Shown: one piece after another, positions 1-7,855 of the stretch
Position numbering within the stretch: the stretch's first letter is position 1
How the letters are laid out: each line of letters begins with the position of its first letter
Assembly (NCBI RefSeq): GCF_900156455.1
Contig: NZ_FTNQ01000002.1
Coordinates: forward strand, 868,001-932,000
Source of the DNA: Microbacterium sp. RURRCA19A
GTDB lineage: Bacteria > Actinomycetota > Actinomycetes > Actinomycetales > Microbacteriaceae
Reading direction: 5' to 3'
DNA length: 64,000 nucleotides
Notes under the pieces: generated by a model
What the model was told of the DNA's origin: nothing
What the model saw: only the letters and a program-made list of their open reading frames with translations
Database searches by the model: none
Position numbers and translations under genes: made by a program

Positions 1-862
1 GATCGCCGCCGACCTCGTTCGACACGCACACGAGGGTCGCGACGGTCTCGCGCGGGGGGAGGGCGACGAGGTCGTCCCACGTGAGCACGACCTCCTCTTC
101 GACGAGCCCATGGATGCGAAGACTCCACGTCGCCGGATCGATCTGCGGCACCACGAGCGCGGTGTCGATGCGGTAGAAGTCCGCGGACGGCGTGATCACG
201 GGCGCGAGACCGTCGAGGCCGAGCTCGGCCGTGGCGGGGACGGCCGTCGTGATCGCGGGGGCCGGGAGGCGGAGGGCGGAACGGACCGCGGACGCGGCCT
301 GCGCACCGCCGCGGACGGCCGCGGAACCGAGGGCGGCGAGGGCGCCGACGACGACCGCGGCGCCGGAGAGGACGAGGACGTTGCGTCGCGTCGGTCCGAC
401 GGCTTCGGGGGCGGCGTCCGGGCGACGGAGGCGGGCGATCAGCAACGCACCGACGATCACCGCGACCGCCGCCGCGACGAACGACGGTGCCGGAGACAGC
501 ACGTCGGCGTCGGCCCGCGTCATCGACACGATCACACCGACGACGCCGAGTCCGCCCAGGATCACGCGTCCCCACGGCGGGCGGCGACGTTCCAGCACGC
601 CCGCGGCGGCGGCCACCGCCAGGAGGAGGATCGCGATGCCGGTCAGGAGGGCGGCCTTGTCGTTCGTGCCGAAGAGGCTGATCGCCAGGTCTTTGCCCCA
701 CGGGGGCGCGATGTCGATGATGCCGCCGCCGATCACGGCGAACGGGCTCGCTGCGGGCGCGACCACGGCAGCGGTGAGCTCGCCGGCCCCCGCGCCGAGC
801 ACGGCGGCCGCGACGCCCGCGCCGGCCGCGAGCAGGTCGGGGGTGCGGGAAGCGGAGGCCAC
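1..862 (-). CDS. Membrane-anchored molybdopterin oxidoreductase, sulfite oxidase family (partial)
   Basis: Translating the minus strand from a GTG at 862 gives 287 residues that run off the left edge. Hydrophobic segments lie near residues 10-45, 70-90, 97-113, 127-145 and 162-183, and the soluble domain begins near 200. The segment FYRIDTALVVPQIDP at 229-243 and TLVCVSNEVGG at 276-286 match the start of the sulfite oxidase-type molybdopterin domain; Cys279 is at the position of the molybdenum-ligating cysteine. The family uses molybdopterin outside or at the membrane for oxo-transfer redox reactions; the substrate cannot be told. The start is chosen because a TATGCT -10 box lies exactly 6 nt upstream, suggesting a leaderless message. 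Confidence 0.8.
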   Translation of the reverse strand, partial: MASASRTPDLLAAGAGVAAAVLGAGAGELTAAVVAPAASPFAVIGGGIIDIAPPWGKDLAISLFGTNDKAALLTGIAILLLAVAAAAGVLERRRPPWGRVILGGLGVVGVIVSMTRADADVLSPAPSFVAAAVAVIVGALLIARLRRPDAAPEAVGPTRRNVLVLSGAAVVVGALAALGSAAVRGGAQAASAVRSALRLPAPAITTAVPATAELGLDGLAPVITPSADFYRIDTALVVPQIDPATWSLRIHGLVEEEVVLTWDDLVALPPRETVATLVCVSNEVGGD

Positions 863-868
863 GTTCGG

Positions 869-874
869 AGCATA
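869..874 (-). promoter_or_regulatory. -10 box of leaderless promoter
   Basis: TATGCT on the minus strand, 6 nt before the GTG at 862. No clear -35 box. Confidence 0.4.
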
Positions 875-1017
875 GGGAGCCCGCGGGGCGCCGGGGCCGT
901 GGCATCCCGAACTCACAGCCAACCGGAACGCGCGCGGCACGCGTGAGTCGCCGAGGAATGTCGCCTGGACCCGCGGGGAGCGGCATATCCTGGCGACTCG
1001 TGCGAGGGGACCGGGGG

Positions 1018-1023
1018 TACCGT
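1018..1023 (+). promoter_or_regulatory. -10 box of leaderless promoter
   Basis: TACCGT, 7 nt before the ATG at 1031, which has no Shine-Dalgarno sequence. Confidence 0.4.
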
Positions 1024-1030
1024 CGGGAAC

Positions 1031-2188
1031 ATGCGCGAGCGAGTGAGCACCCTCCGGCGCCCGGCTGCGGGCGGCGCGCCCCCGTTCGAGCTGAGCTACG
1101 TACGCACCGGTCCGCGCACCGCCACCCCGGCGCTGATCATTCCGGGCGGGCCGGGGCTGGCATCCGTTCTGCCGTATCGGGGACTGCGTCGTCGCGCCGC
1201 CGCGGGAGGCCTCGACGTGCTCATGGTCGAGCACCGGGGGATCGGCCGGTCGCGGCACGACCTCGCCGGCCGGGTGCTCCCCGCCGACGCGATGCGCATC
1301 ACCGCGGTGCTCGACGACCTCGCCGCCGTGCTCGACGCCGAGGGCGTCGACCGGGCGTTCGTCGTCGGTTCGTCGTACGGCAGCTATCTCACGTCGAGCT
1401 TCGGGGCCCGGCATCCGGACCGTGTGGCCGGGATGCTCCTCGATTCCGCGCTGCAGTCCACCCAGGACCTGGCGCTCGAGCGCGCCCGTCTGCGGGGCCT
1501 GTTCTGGGATGCCGACGACGACCTCTCCCGCGGCGTGCGTCGCCTCGTGGCCGACGGGATCGACGAACGCGTGGTGCTCGACGTCGTACGCGCGGCCTAC
1601 GAGCTCGCGGGCCCCGAGCTGGTGCGCCCGCTCGTACGGCACCGCCCGGGTCTCGCGTGGCACGCACTCGCCGCGTACGCGTCCCGCGACGGCTCGGTCG
1701 CGCGGATCCCGGGCGTCTACGAGTTCGACGTCGTCGGAACGATCGCGTTCCGCGAGCTGCACTACGGCGCTCCGCCCGACGGTCTTCCGCTGGACCCGGC
1801 CCTCACCTACGCCCCGCTCGCGGAACGGTATCCGGCGTTCGACGGCGAGCCGAACGACCTGACCGCCGCGGTCGCGGGATTCCGCTGGCCGATGGTCCTG
1901 CTCTCGGGCGATCGCGACCTGCGCACTCCGCCCGAGATCGCCGAGCGCGTGGCCCGGACGGCTCCGGATGCCACCCTGGTCCGGCTCCGCAACGGCCACA
2001 GCGCGCTGGACACCCAACCGATGGCCCTGCTCAACGCCACGCGACGCCTCGTCCGCGGTCAGCATCATCGCCTCCCGGCCGAGGAGCCGGCGCTGGACCG
2101 TCTCCGCCGCACCGGCGTCTCGGCCCGGTTCCCCCCGCTGCTGCAGGCCCTGGCGCACGCCGACACCGTCGTCCGCCCGCGCCGCTGA
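1031..2188 (+). CDS. Alpha/beta hydrolase, prolyl iminopeptidase-like
   Basis: This 385-aa protein has the full alpha/beta-hydrolase signature: IPGGPG near residues 37-42 (the oxyanion-hole HGGPG-like motif of prolyl aminopeptidases), nucleophile elbow G-S-S-Y-G with Ser115, an acid in LSGDRDLRTP (Asp294 or Asp296) and His323 in RNGHSALD. The lid region (about 145-285) resembles S33 peptidases rather than lipases. No signal peptide is visible, so it is probably cytoplasmic. It stands alone between a divergent neighbour and a convergent ATP-grasp gene. The substrate (N-terminal proline peptides or a small ester) is undetermined. A second potential ATG lies well upstream, but the -10 box spacing supports 1031. 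Confidence 0.8.
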   Translation: MRERVSTLRRPAAGGAPPFELSYVRTGPRTATPALIIPGGPGLASVLPYRGLRRRAAAGGLDVLMVEHRGIGRSRHDLAGRVLPADAMRITAVLDDLAAVLDAEGVDRAFVVGSSYGSYLTSSFGARHPDRVAGMLLDSALQSTQDLALERARLRGLFWDADDDLSRGVRRLVADGIDERVVLDVVRAAYELAGPELVRPLVRHRPGLAWHALAAYASRDGSVARIPGVYEFDVVGTIAFRELHYGAPPDGLPLDPALTYAPLAERYPAFDGEPNDLTAAVAGFRWPMVLLSGDRDLRTPPEIAERVARTAPDATLVRLRNGHSALDTQPMALLNATRRLVRGQHHRLPAEEPALDRLRRTGVSARFPPLLQALAHADTVVRPRR

Positions 2189-2235
2189 GTCGTGGCATCC
2201 GTTCCCGGCGTGTCCCGTCCCGCGCCGGCACGTAC

Positions 2236-2313
2236 CGTCGTGCGGAGTTCGGTGGCGACACGCCGGTGAGGAGCCGGGGCCATCGGCGTGTCGGGCACGG
2301 AGTCCGCACGACG
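2236..2313. repeat. Intergenic inverted repeat, family A copy 1
   Basis: Arms of 33 nt (2236-2268 and 2281-2313) pair with a few mismatches around a 12-nt loop. The core is GCGGAGTT...CGACACGCCG and its complement. Related copies lie at 24958-25038 and 37172-37247. It sits between two converging genes and could also end transcription both ways. Confidence 0.8.
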
Positions 2314-2349
2314 GCGCGCACCTCGGCCCGATGACGGGATGCCGACGGG

Positions 2350-3573
2350 CTAGACGCGACCGGAATGCACGGCCTCCAGGGCCGCGGCGTCCGCCTGGCT
2401 CATGCCCTGGATCGGCTCGCCGTTCCAGACGATGTCGTCGCCGAGTGCGGCCAGAACCTCTTTGCGGTCCCCGTGCGAGATCTTGGCCCCGTGCACGATG
2501 GTCGCCGGGCTCCACAGCATCGCGGCGTCGTCCCACCACCCGGCCCCCACATCGCGCACGTGCACGAGGTCGTGCAGCGTCTTCGGCAGGTGCTGGAGGG
2601 GCTCCGTGAAAGCCTCGGCGAGGACGGCCAGGGTGATCTGGCGCTGAGTCCCGGGGACGGCGACGATCGTGTGCTCGACCGTCCCCTCGATCGCGCGCGA
2701 GACATCCTCGGCCTCGAGCAGGATGACGCCGTTGGTGGGGCGCGGGTTGCACTCGATGATCTTGTAGTCGGGCGTTCCGTCGGTGCCGTGGTCGACGAAG
2801 TCGAACGAGATCTGCCCGGTGAACGTCGGGTCGAGCGTGTCGACGATCTGCTGCGTGAACCGGAGGGTGTCGGTGCTGTCGACGGCGACGAACGCGATCG
2901 CGGTGCTGTGCGCCCACTGCTCGCCGGCCTTGTACGTGGTGTGCGCGGTGACGCGCCCGTCCACGACGACGCTGTAGGTGCAGACCATCGGGCCATCCAC
3001 GAACGGCTGGACGAGCCACGGCTGCTCCGGCGTCGGCACGCAGTCCTCGATCGGCACCTTCCCCGCGAGGGGACCGGTGTTGGTGAGCAGCCCGACGCCG
3101 CCCCGCGAGAACGCCGCGCGGGCGAAGTACCGCGGGAACCCGTCGATCGCGGTGCGCAGCTCCTCGGGGGAGGTGACGACCACCGTCTCGGGGATCGGCA
3201 CTCCGGCATCCTGAGCCAAGCGCTGGAAGCTCGCCTTGTCGTGGAGACGTGCGAGGTCGGGGAAGCCCCCCGCGTACAGCTCGACGCCCTCGGGGAGGTC
3301 CGCAGCTCGGGCGGCGAGGTAGAAGACCTCCTCGAACGTGGGGATGATCAGGTCGATGTCGTGTGCGCGCACGTAGGCGCCGACGGTCTCGATGAAGGCA
3401 TCCGTCTCGAAGCGCGGGGACGGCGTGACCAGGTGCCCGGCGAGGAAGCGCGAGTGGTTGCCGACGGCGCCGTCGTACGTGTCGCTCGCGAACACGGTGT
3501 GCCCGACGCTGCCGAGTTTGCGGACGAGGTCGAGAGCGAACGTGTTGCGGGAACTGGTGACGAGCACGCGCAT
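2350..3573 (-). CDS. ATP-grasp enzyme of unknown substrate
   Basis: 407 aa. It starts with a Rossmann-like pre-ATP-grasp segment (MRVLVTSSRNTFALDLVRKL), followed by an ATP-grasp fold about 115-310. Visible ATP-grasp features are LHDKASFQRLAQDAGVPIP near 110-127, the FARAAFSRGGVG lysine/glycine-loop-like region, PWLVQPFVDG, and the metal-binding end FDFVDHG...IIECNPRPTNG. The family joins a carboxylate to an amine or thiol using ATP. The C-terminal hundred residues match nothing I recognise. It is divergent from the second ATP-grasp operon with only 103 bp between start codons, so shared regulation is plausible. Related proteins are often called carbamoyl-phosphate-synthase-like, but nothing here indicates carbamoyl phosphate synthesis. 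Confidence 0.75.
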   Translation of the reverse strand: MRVLVTSSRNTFALDLVRKLGSVGHTVFASDTYDGAVGNHSRFLAGHLVTPSPRFETDAFIETVGAYVRAHDIDLIIPTFEEVFYLAARAADLPEGVELYAGGFPDLARLHDKASFQRLAQDAGVPIPETVVVTSPEELRTAIDGFPRYFARAAFSRGGVGLLTNTGPLAGKVPIEDCVPTPEQPWLVQPFVDGPMVCTYSVVVDGRVTAHTTYKAGEQWAHSTAIAFVAVDSTDTLRFTQQIVDTLDPTFTGQISFDFVDHGTDGTPDYKIIECNPRPTNGVILLEAEDVSRAIEGTVEHTIVAVPGTQRQITLAVLAEAFTEPLQHLPKTLHDLVHVRDVGAGWWDDAAMLWSPATIVHGAKISHGDRKEVLAALGDDIVWNGEPIQGMSQADAAALEAVHSGRV

Positions 3574-3664
3574 GGAGGCACCCTTGGTCGAGGCGGCAGA
3601 TGGTGGCGTCAGCCTAACGACGCTGCCGTGCGCGGGGGAAACACCTCCGCAACACGGGCGTGGG

Positions 3665-3670
3665 TAGGCT
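3665..3670 (+). promoter_or_regulatory. -10 box of leaderless promoter
   Basis: TAGGCT, 6 nt before the ATG at 3677. Confidence 0.45.
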
Positions 3671-3676
3671 CAGGGC

Positions 3677-5401
3677 ATGGGTGACCTGTTCGACGGTTAC
3701 GGCTCCACGTTGGCGCCGCGCAAGACCGCATCCGGCATCCCGGCGTACGACGAGATGTTCGGTGTCCCGGCCACCCCCGGCGACACGGCACCCTCGCGCG
3801 AGGCGTATCGGGAGCTGTACCAGGCGTTGGCGCAGATGACGCAGGAGGAACTGCGCGGGCGCACCGACTCGCTCGCCAGTTCGTACCTCGCCCAGGGCGT
3901 GACGTTCGACTTCGCGGGCGAGGAGCGTCCGTTCCCCCTGGATGCCGTGCCCCGGGTCATCGCCTACGACGAATGGTCGCGCATCGAGGCGGGCGTGAAG
4001 CAGCGGGTGCGGGCGCTGGAGGCGTTCCTCGACGACGCCTACGGCAACCAGCACTGCGTGCGCGACGGCGTGCTCCCGGCCGGACTCATCGCGTCGTCGC
4101 AGTACTTCTACCGTCAGGCCGCCGGCATCCGCAGCGCCAACGGCGTGCGCATCCAGGTGTCGGGCATCGACCTGATCCGCGACGAGCACGGCGAGATGCG
4201 GGTCCTGGAAGACAACGTGCGCGTGCCCTCGGGGGTGTCGTACGTCATCTCGAACCGCCGGGTCATGGCGCAGACCCTGCCCGAGCTGTTCGTGTCGATG
4301 CGGGTGCGACCGGTCGGCGACTACCCCAACAAGCTGCTCGCCGCTCTCCGCGCGTCGGCCCCGCCCGGGATCGACGACCCGAACATCGTGGTGCTGACCC
4401 CGGGTGTCTACAACTCGGCGTACTACGAGCACACGCTGCTCGCGCGTCTCATGGGCGTCGAGCTGGTCGAGGGGCGCGATCTGCTGTGCATCGGCGGCAA
4501 GGTGTTCATGCGCACGACCCGCGGACCCCAGCGGGTCGACGTCATCTACCGTCGCGTGGACGACGACTTCCTCGACCCGATGCAGTTCCGGGCCGACTCG
4601 ATGCTCGGGGCTCCGGGTCTCATGCTCGCCGCGCGCCTGGGCAACGTCACGATCGCCAACGCCGTGGGCAACGGCGTCGCCGACGACAAGCTCCTCTACA
4701 CTTACGTTCCCGACCTGATCCGGTACTACCTCGCCGAGGAGCCGATCCTGAAGAACGTCGACACGTGGCGCCTCGAAGATCCGGGCGCGCTCGAAGAGGT
4801 GCTCGATCGTCTGCCCGAACTCGTGGTGAAGCCCGTGGACGGCTCCGGCGGCAAGGGCCTCGTCGTCGGTCCGGATGCCTCGCCCGCCGAGCTCGAGAAG
4901 CTGCGCAAGCGACTGCTCGCCGACCCGCGCGGGTGGATCGCGCAGCCGGTCGTGATGCTCTCGACGATCCCCACCCTGGTCGAGGACGGCATGCGCCCCC
5001 GCCACGCCGACCTGCGCCCGTTCGCCGTCAACGACGGTGACGACATCTGGGTGCTCCCCGGTGGCCTCACGCGCGTGGCGCTCCCGGAGGGGCAGCTCGT
5101 GGTCAACTCCAGCCAGGGCGGCGGATCGAAGGACACGTGGGTCGTCGGCGGATCCGCGCCCTCGCACGTCGAGTACGGCCAGGGCAACGGCGTCTCCGGT
5201 CTCGTGGCCGACCAGGCGGCGGTGACGGAGGCGATCCCGATCATCTACGACGGCCAGCCCGCCCCGGCCACGGCGCCGCGCGACCACCGCGCCGACCGTG
5301 ACCAGCAGGAACAGCAGCAGCAGGCCGATGCGGGCGTGCAGCACGGCCCGCAGGCCGAGCAGCAACAGCAGCAGAGCGACGGGGAGGTGCCCACGTGCTG
5401 A
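3677..5401 (+). CDS. Circularly permuted ATP-grasp type 2 protein
   Basis: 574 aa and a close match to the actinobacterial circularly permuted ATP-grasp family (DUF404/DUF407). Typical blocks are YDEMFG near 24, FYRQAAGIRSANGVRIQVSG near 147-168, VLEDNVRVPSGVSYV near 176-190, VKPVDGSGGKGLVVG near 390 and the NSSQGGGSKDTWVV block near 475. Family members are predicted amide-ligase-like enzymes; their substrate is unknown. The last 40 residues are an odd Gln/Asp/Arg-rich tail (runs of Q), probably disordered. The gene is first of three overlapping genes: the next start is 7 nt inside its 3' end. It probably forms one enzyme system with the alpha-E and transglutaminase genes. Confidence 0.9.
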   Translation: MGDLFDGYGSTLAPRKTASGIPAYDEMFGVPATPGDTAPSREAYRELYQALAQMTQEELRGRTDSLASSYLAQGVTFDFAGEERPFPLDAVPRVIAYDEWSRIEAGVKQRVRALEAFLDDAYGNQHCVRDGVLPAGLIASSQYFYRQAAGIRSANGVRIQVSGIDLIRDEHGEMRVLEDNVRVPSGVSYVISNRRVMAQTLPELFVSMRVRPVGDYPNKLLAALRASAPPGIDDPNIVVLTPGVYNSAYYEHTLLARLMGVELVEGRDLLCIGGKVFMRTTRGPQRVDVIYRRVDDDFLDPMQFRADSMLGAPGLMLAARLGNVTIANAVGNGVADDKLLYTYVPDLIRYYLAEEPILKNVDTWRLEDPGALEEVLDRLPELVVKPVDGSGGKGLVVGPDASPAELEKLRKRLLADPRGWIAQPVVMLSTIPTLVEDGMRPRHADLRPFAVNDGDDIWVLPGGLTRVALPEGQLVVNSSQGGGSKDTWVVGGSAPSHVEYGQGNGVSGLVADQAAVTEAIPIIYDGQPAPATAPRDHRADRDQQEQQQQADAGVQHGPQAEQQQQQSDGEVPTC

Positions 5402-6327
5402 GTCGTATCGCCGAGTCGCTGTTCTGGATCGGTCGCTACATCGAACGGTCGGACGGCACCGCGCGCATCCTCGACGTCCACCTGCAGCTCCTCCTCGAGG
5501 ATCCGTGGATCGACGAGGACACGGCGTGCCGCTCGCTCCTGAGCGTCATGGGGTCGCCGTTCCCCGAGAACGTCGACACGGTCCGCCGCGACGACGTCCT
5601 CGCCCGCCTGGCGGTCGACCGGATGAACCCGTCGAGCATCGCCTACTCGCTCACCGCGGCGCGCGAGAACGCCCGTCGTGCGCGGGAGATCGTCTCGACC
5701 GAGCTGTGGGAGACCCTGAACACGACGAACTCGCGGATGCCGCGGCGTCTGCAGACCGAGAAGGTGCACGAGTTCTTCCAGTGGGTGCGCGAACGCGCGG
5801 CGCTGGCGATCGGCATCGTCGACTCCTCGACGAACCGCGACGAGGCCTGGCAGTTCTTCACGCTGGGCCGCAGCATCGAACGCACCGACATGACCGCGCG
5901 CCTGCTCGCGACCCGGTCGCTCACCGAGGTGTCGGGTCCGTCCTGGACGACGATCCTCCGCTCGTGCGGCGCGTACGAGGCGTACCTGCGGACCTACCGG
6001 GGGATGCCGAGCGCCCGCAACGCGGCCGAGTTCCTGCTGCTGGACCGCCTGTTCCCGCGGTCGATCATCTACTCCATCCAGCGCGCCGAGGACTGCATGA
6101 GCGCCATCGACCCCCGCGCCGACCGCGTCGGCCACTCCAACACGGTGCTGCGAGCCCTCGGGCAGATCCGCAACGACCTGGAGTACCGCCCCATCAGCGA
6201 CATCCTCGCCGAGCTCCCCGAGCACATGCAGCGCGTGCAGACGGTGACGCGCGAGGCCTCCGAGGCCATCCGGTCGCGGTTCTTCCCGACGCAGGCCGAG
6301 CCCGCGTGGATCGGAGAGATCTCGTGA
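5395..6327 (+). CDS. Alpha-E domain protein (DUF403)
   Basis: 310 aa starting at GTG 5395, overlapping the ATP-grasp stop. The start MLSRIAESLFWIGRYIERSDG and the helical body with repeated SFGRSIERTD-like blocks (LGRSIERTDMTARLL near 160) identify the all-helical alpha-E family, always found beside circularly permuted ATP-grasp and transglutaminase genes. Its biochemical role is unknown; it may be a scaffold or a partner that presents the substrate. No signal peptide or membrane segment is visible. Confidence 0.9.
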   Translation: MLSRIAESLFWIGRYIERSDGTARILDVHLQLLLEDPWIDEDTACRSLLSVMGSPFPENVDTVRRDDVLARLAVDRMNPSSIAYSLTAARENARRAREIVSTELWETLNTTNSRMPRRLQTEKVHEFFQWVRERAALAIGIVDSSTNRDEAWQFFTLGRSIERTDMTARLLATRSLTEVSGPSWTTILRSCGAYEAYLRTYRGMPSARNAAEFLLLDRLFPRSIIYSIQRAEDCMSAIDPRADRVGHSNTVLRALGQIRNDLEYRPISDILAELPEHMQRVQTVTREASEAIRSRFFPTQAEPAWIGEIS

Positions 6328-7169
6328 AGCGCCTGCGCATCGAGCACCAGACGGGTTTCGCGTACCCGGGCGACGTCGTGGCCTCCTACAACGAAGCGCG
6401 GATGCTGCCGGGCTCGACGGACAGCCAGTTCGTGCTGAGCTCGTCGCTCGACATCGAGCCGTCGACCTCGGTCAATCAGTACGTCGACTACTTCGGCACG
6501 CGCGTCGCCGCGTTCGACGTGCTCTCGCCGCACTCGGCCCTGACGATCACGGCGCGTTCCCTCGTGGAGGTGCGCCCGAGGCCGATCGAGCACGCCGACA
6601 TCACGTGGGACGCGCTGCGCGCGGAGGCATCCCGATCGATCACCACGGTCGAGCAGTTGACGCAGACGCGCCGCACGGCGCCCCACCCCGAGGTGGCCGC
6701 GCTCGCCCGCGGGATCGCGGCCGGATACGACCGGCCCGGCCCCGCCGCGCACGCGATCGCCGAGGCCATCGGTGACGCGATCGAGTACATGCAGGGTGTC
6801 ACGGGCGTGCACTCGACCGCCGTCGACGCGTGGGAGGCGCGCAAGGGCGTGTGTCAGGACATCGCGCACATCACTCTCGGAGCGCTGCGCGAGGTCGGCA
6901 TCCCCGCCCGGTACGTGTCGGGATACCTGCACCCCAAACCGTCCGCCGAGGTCGGCGAGGCCGTCACCGGGGAATCGCACGCGTGGGTGGAGTGGTTCGC
7001 GGGCGACTGGCAGGGGTTCGATCCCACGAACAACATCGAGATCGGCGACCGACACGTCCTCGTCGGCCGCGGTCGCGACTACAACGACGTGCCGCCGCTG
7101 CGCGGCGTGTACGCGGGCCCGGGCAAGAGCCAGCTCAAGGTGAAGGTGACGATCACCCGCGAGACGTGA
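6324..7169 (+). CDS. Transglutaminase-like protein
   Basis: 281 aa from GTG 6324, which overlaps the previous stop as GTGA. It has the N-terminal beta domain (IEHQTGFAYPGDVVASYNEARMLP is too long to be chance; seen at 7-30) and the transglutaminase core with the Cys-His-Asp triad: Cys177 in GVCQDIAH, His219 in ESHAWVEWF and Asp233 in FDPTNN. The family cleaves or forms amide bonds. With the ATP-grasp and alpha-E partners it suggests a system that makes and possibly removes a peptide-like amide on an unknown target. It ends 3 bp from the convergent TetR gene, so the two transcripts must overlap or end very sharply. Confidence 0.9.
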   Translation: MKRLRIEHQTGFAYPGDVVASYNEARMLPGSTDSQFVLSSSLDIEPSTSVNQYVDYFGTRVAAFDVLSPHSALTITARSLVEVRPRPIEHADITWDALRAEASRSITTVEQLTQTRRTAPHPEVAALARGIAAGYDRPGPAAHAIAEAIGDAIEYMQGVTGVHSTAVDAWEARKGVCQDIAHITLGALREVGIPARYVSGYLHPKPSAEVGEAVTGESHAWVEWFAGDWQGFDPTNNIEIGDRHVLVGRGRDYNDVPPLRGVYAGPGKSQLKVKVTITRET

Positions 7170-7172
7170 GTC

Positions 7173-7784
7173 TCAGGCGCTCGCGGCGCGGGCCAGCATC
7201 TCGCGCACGTCGCGGTGCAGGTCGACGAGGCTGCGGGCCTCGCCGCGGTCGTGGCACCGCGCCCATTCGTCGAGGGTCGTGCGCATCTCGAGGCCCGTCA
7301 GGCCCGCCGCCGCACGGACGTCGGCTTCGGGACGTCCGATGCGTTCGGCGATCTCGGCGACGAAGAGGTCGGATGCCGTGATCTCGCGGCGGATCGCGGC
7401 GCCCAGCAGCGAGGGTTCATGCCCGATGAGCCGGCGCACGCGCAGGTAGCGCTCGCGGGCCTCGGAGTCGGCATCCAGGTTCTCCAGTTCGCGCGCGAAG
7501 ACCGCGCGGAGTCCCGCGGCGAGGGCGGCGATGTCGTCTCCGGGACGGCCGGCGCCGGTGACGGCGGTGACGAAACGGTCGTCGTCGATGAAGACGGCGT
7601 CCTCTTTGCTGCCGGCCAGGCGGAAGAACGTCCGGGGGGAGACCCCGGCCCGTGCGGCGATCTCGTCGACGGTCGTGCCCGCCACCCCCTTCTCCTCGAA
7701 CAGGTCGAGGGCGGCCGCGCAGATCTCGAGCGCGGTTTCGCGCCGTCGGCGATCGCGCAGACCGGGCGCGGCGGGGGTACTCAT
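7173..7784 (-). CDS. TetR-family regulator
   Basis: 203 aa. The N-terminal helix-turn-helix TTVDEIAARAGVSPRTFFRLAGSKE lies around residues 33-57 (given in parts: TVDEIAARAGVSPRTFF). The C-terminal ligand/dimer domain is typical. The start at 7784 is chosen over an ATG at 7826 because a TACTGT -10 box lies 7 nt before it and the upstream ATG falls inside the operator palindrome. It is divergent from the MFS exporter at 7856 and probably represses it and itself; the inducer is unknown, likely a drug-like compound. Confidence 0.85.
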   Translation of the reverse strand: MSTPAAPGLRDRRRRETALEICAAALDLFEEKGVAGTTVDEIAARAGVSPRTFFRLAGSKEDAVFIDDDRFVTAVTGAGRPGDDIAALAAGLRAVFARELENLDADSEARERYLRVRRLIGHEPSLLGAAIRREITASDLFVAEIAERIGRPEADVRAAAGLTGLEMRTTLDEWARCHDRGEARSLVDLHRDVREMLARAASA

Positions 7785-7791
7785 CTCCGAT

Positions 7792-7797
7792 ACAGTA
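7792..7797 (-). promoter_or_regulatory. -10 box of leaderless TetR promoter
   Basis: TACTGT on the minus strand, 7 nt before the ATG at 7784. Confidence 0.45.
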
Positions 7798-7809
7798 GTC
7801 GATGTCTTA

Positions 7810-7826
7810 TTGGCAGTAGCTGCCAA
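7810..7826. promoter_or_regulatory. Palindromic operator between TetR and MFS genes
   Basis: TTGGCAG-TAG-CTGCCAA, a perfect 7-bp inverted repeat with a 3-nt centre. It lies in the 71-bp divergent gap, upstream of the TetR -10 box and 30 bp before the MFS start, as expected for a TetR repressor site. Confidence 0.65.
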
Positions 7827-7855
7827 GTTGTCGCCCTCTGCTCAGATTGGTCGCC

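Noticed and set aside
110-946. Plus-strand open frames in the first kilobase
   Set aside because: The minus strand codes a clear sulfite oxidase-family protein with membrane segments and the Cys ligand.
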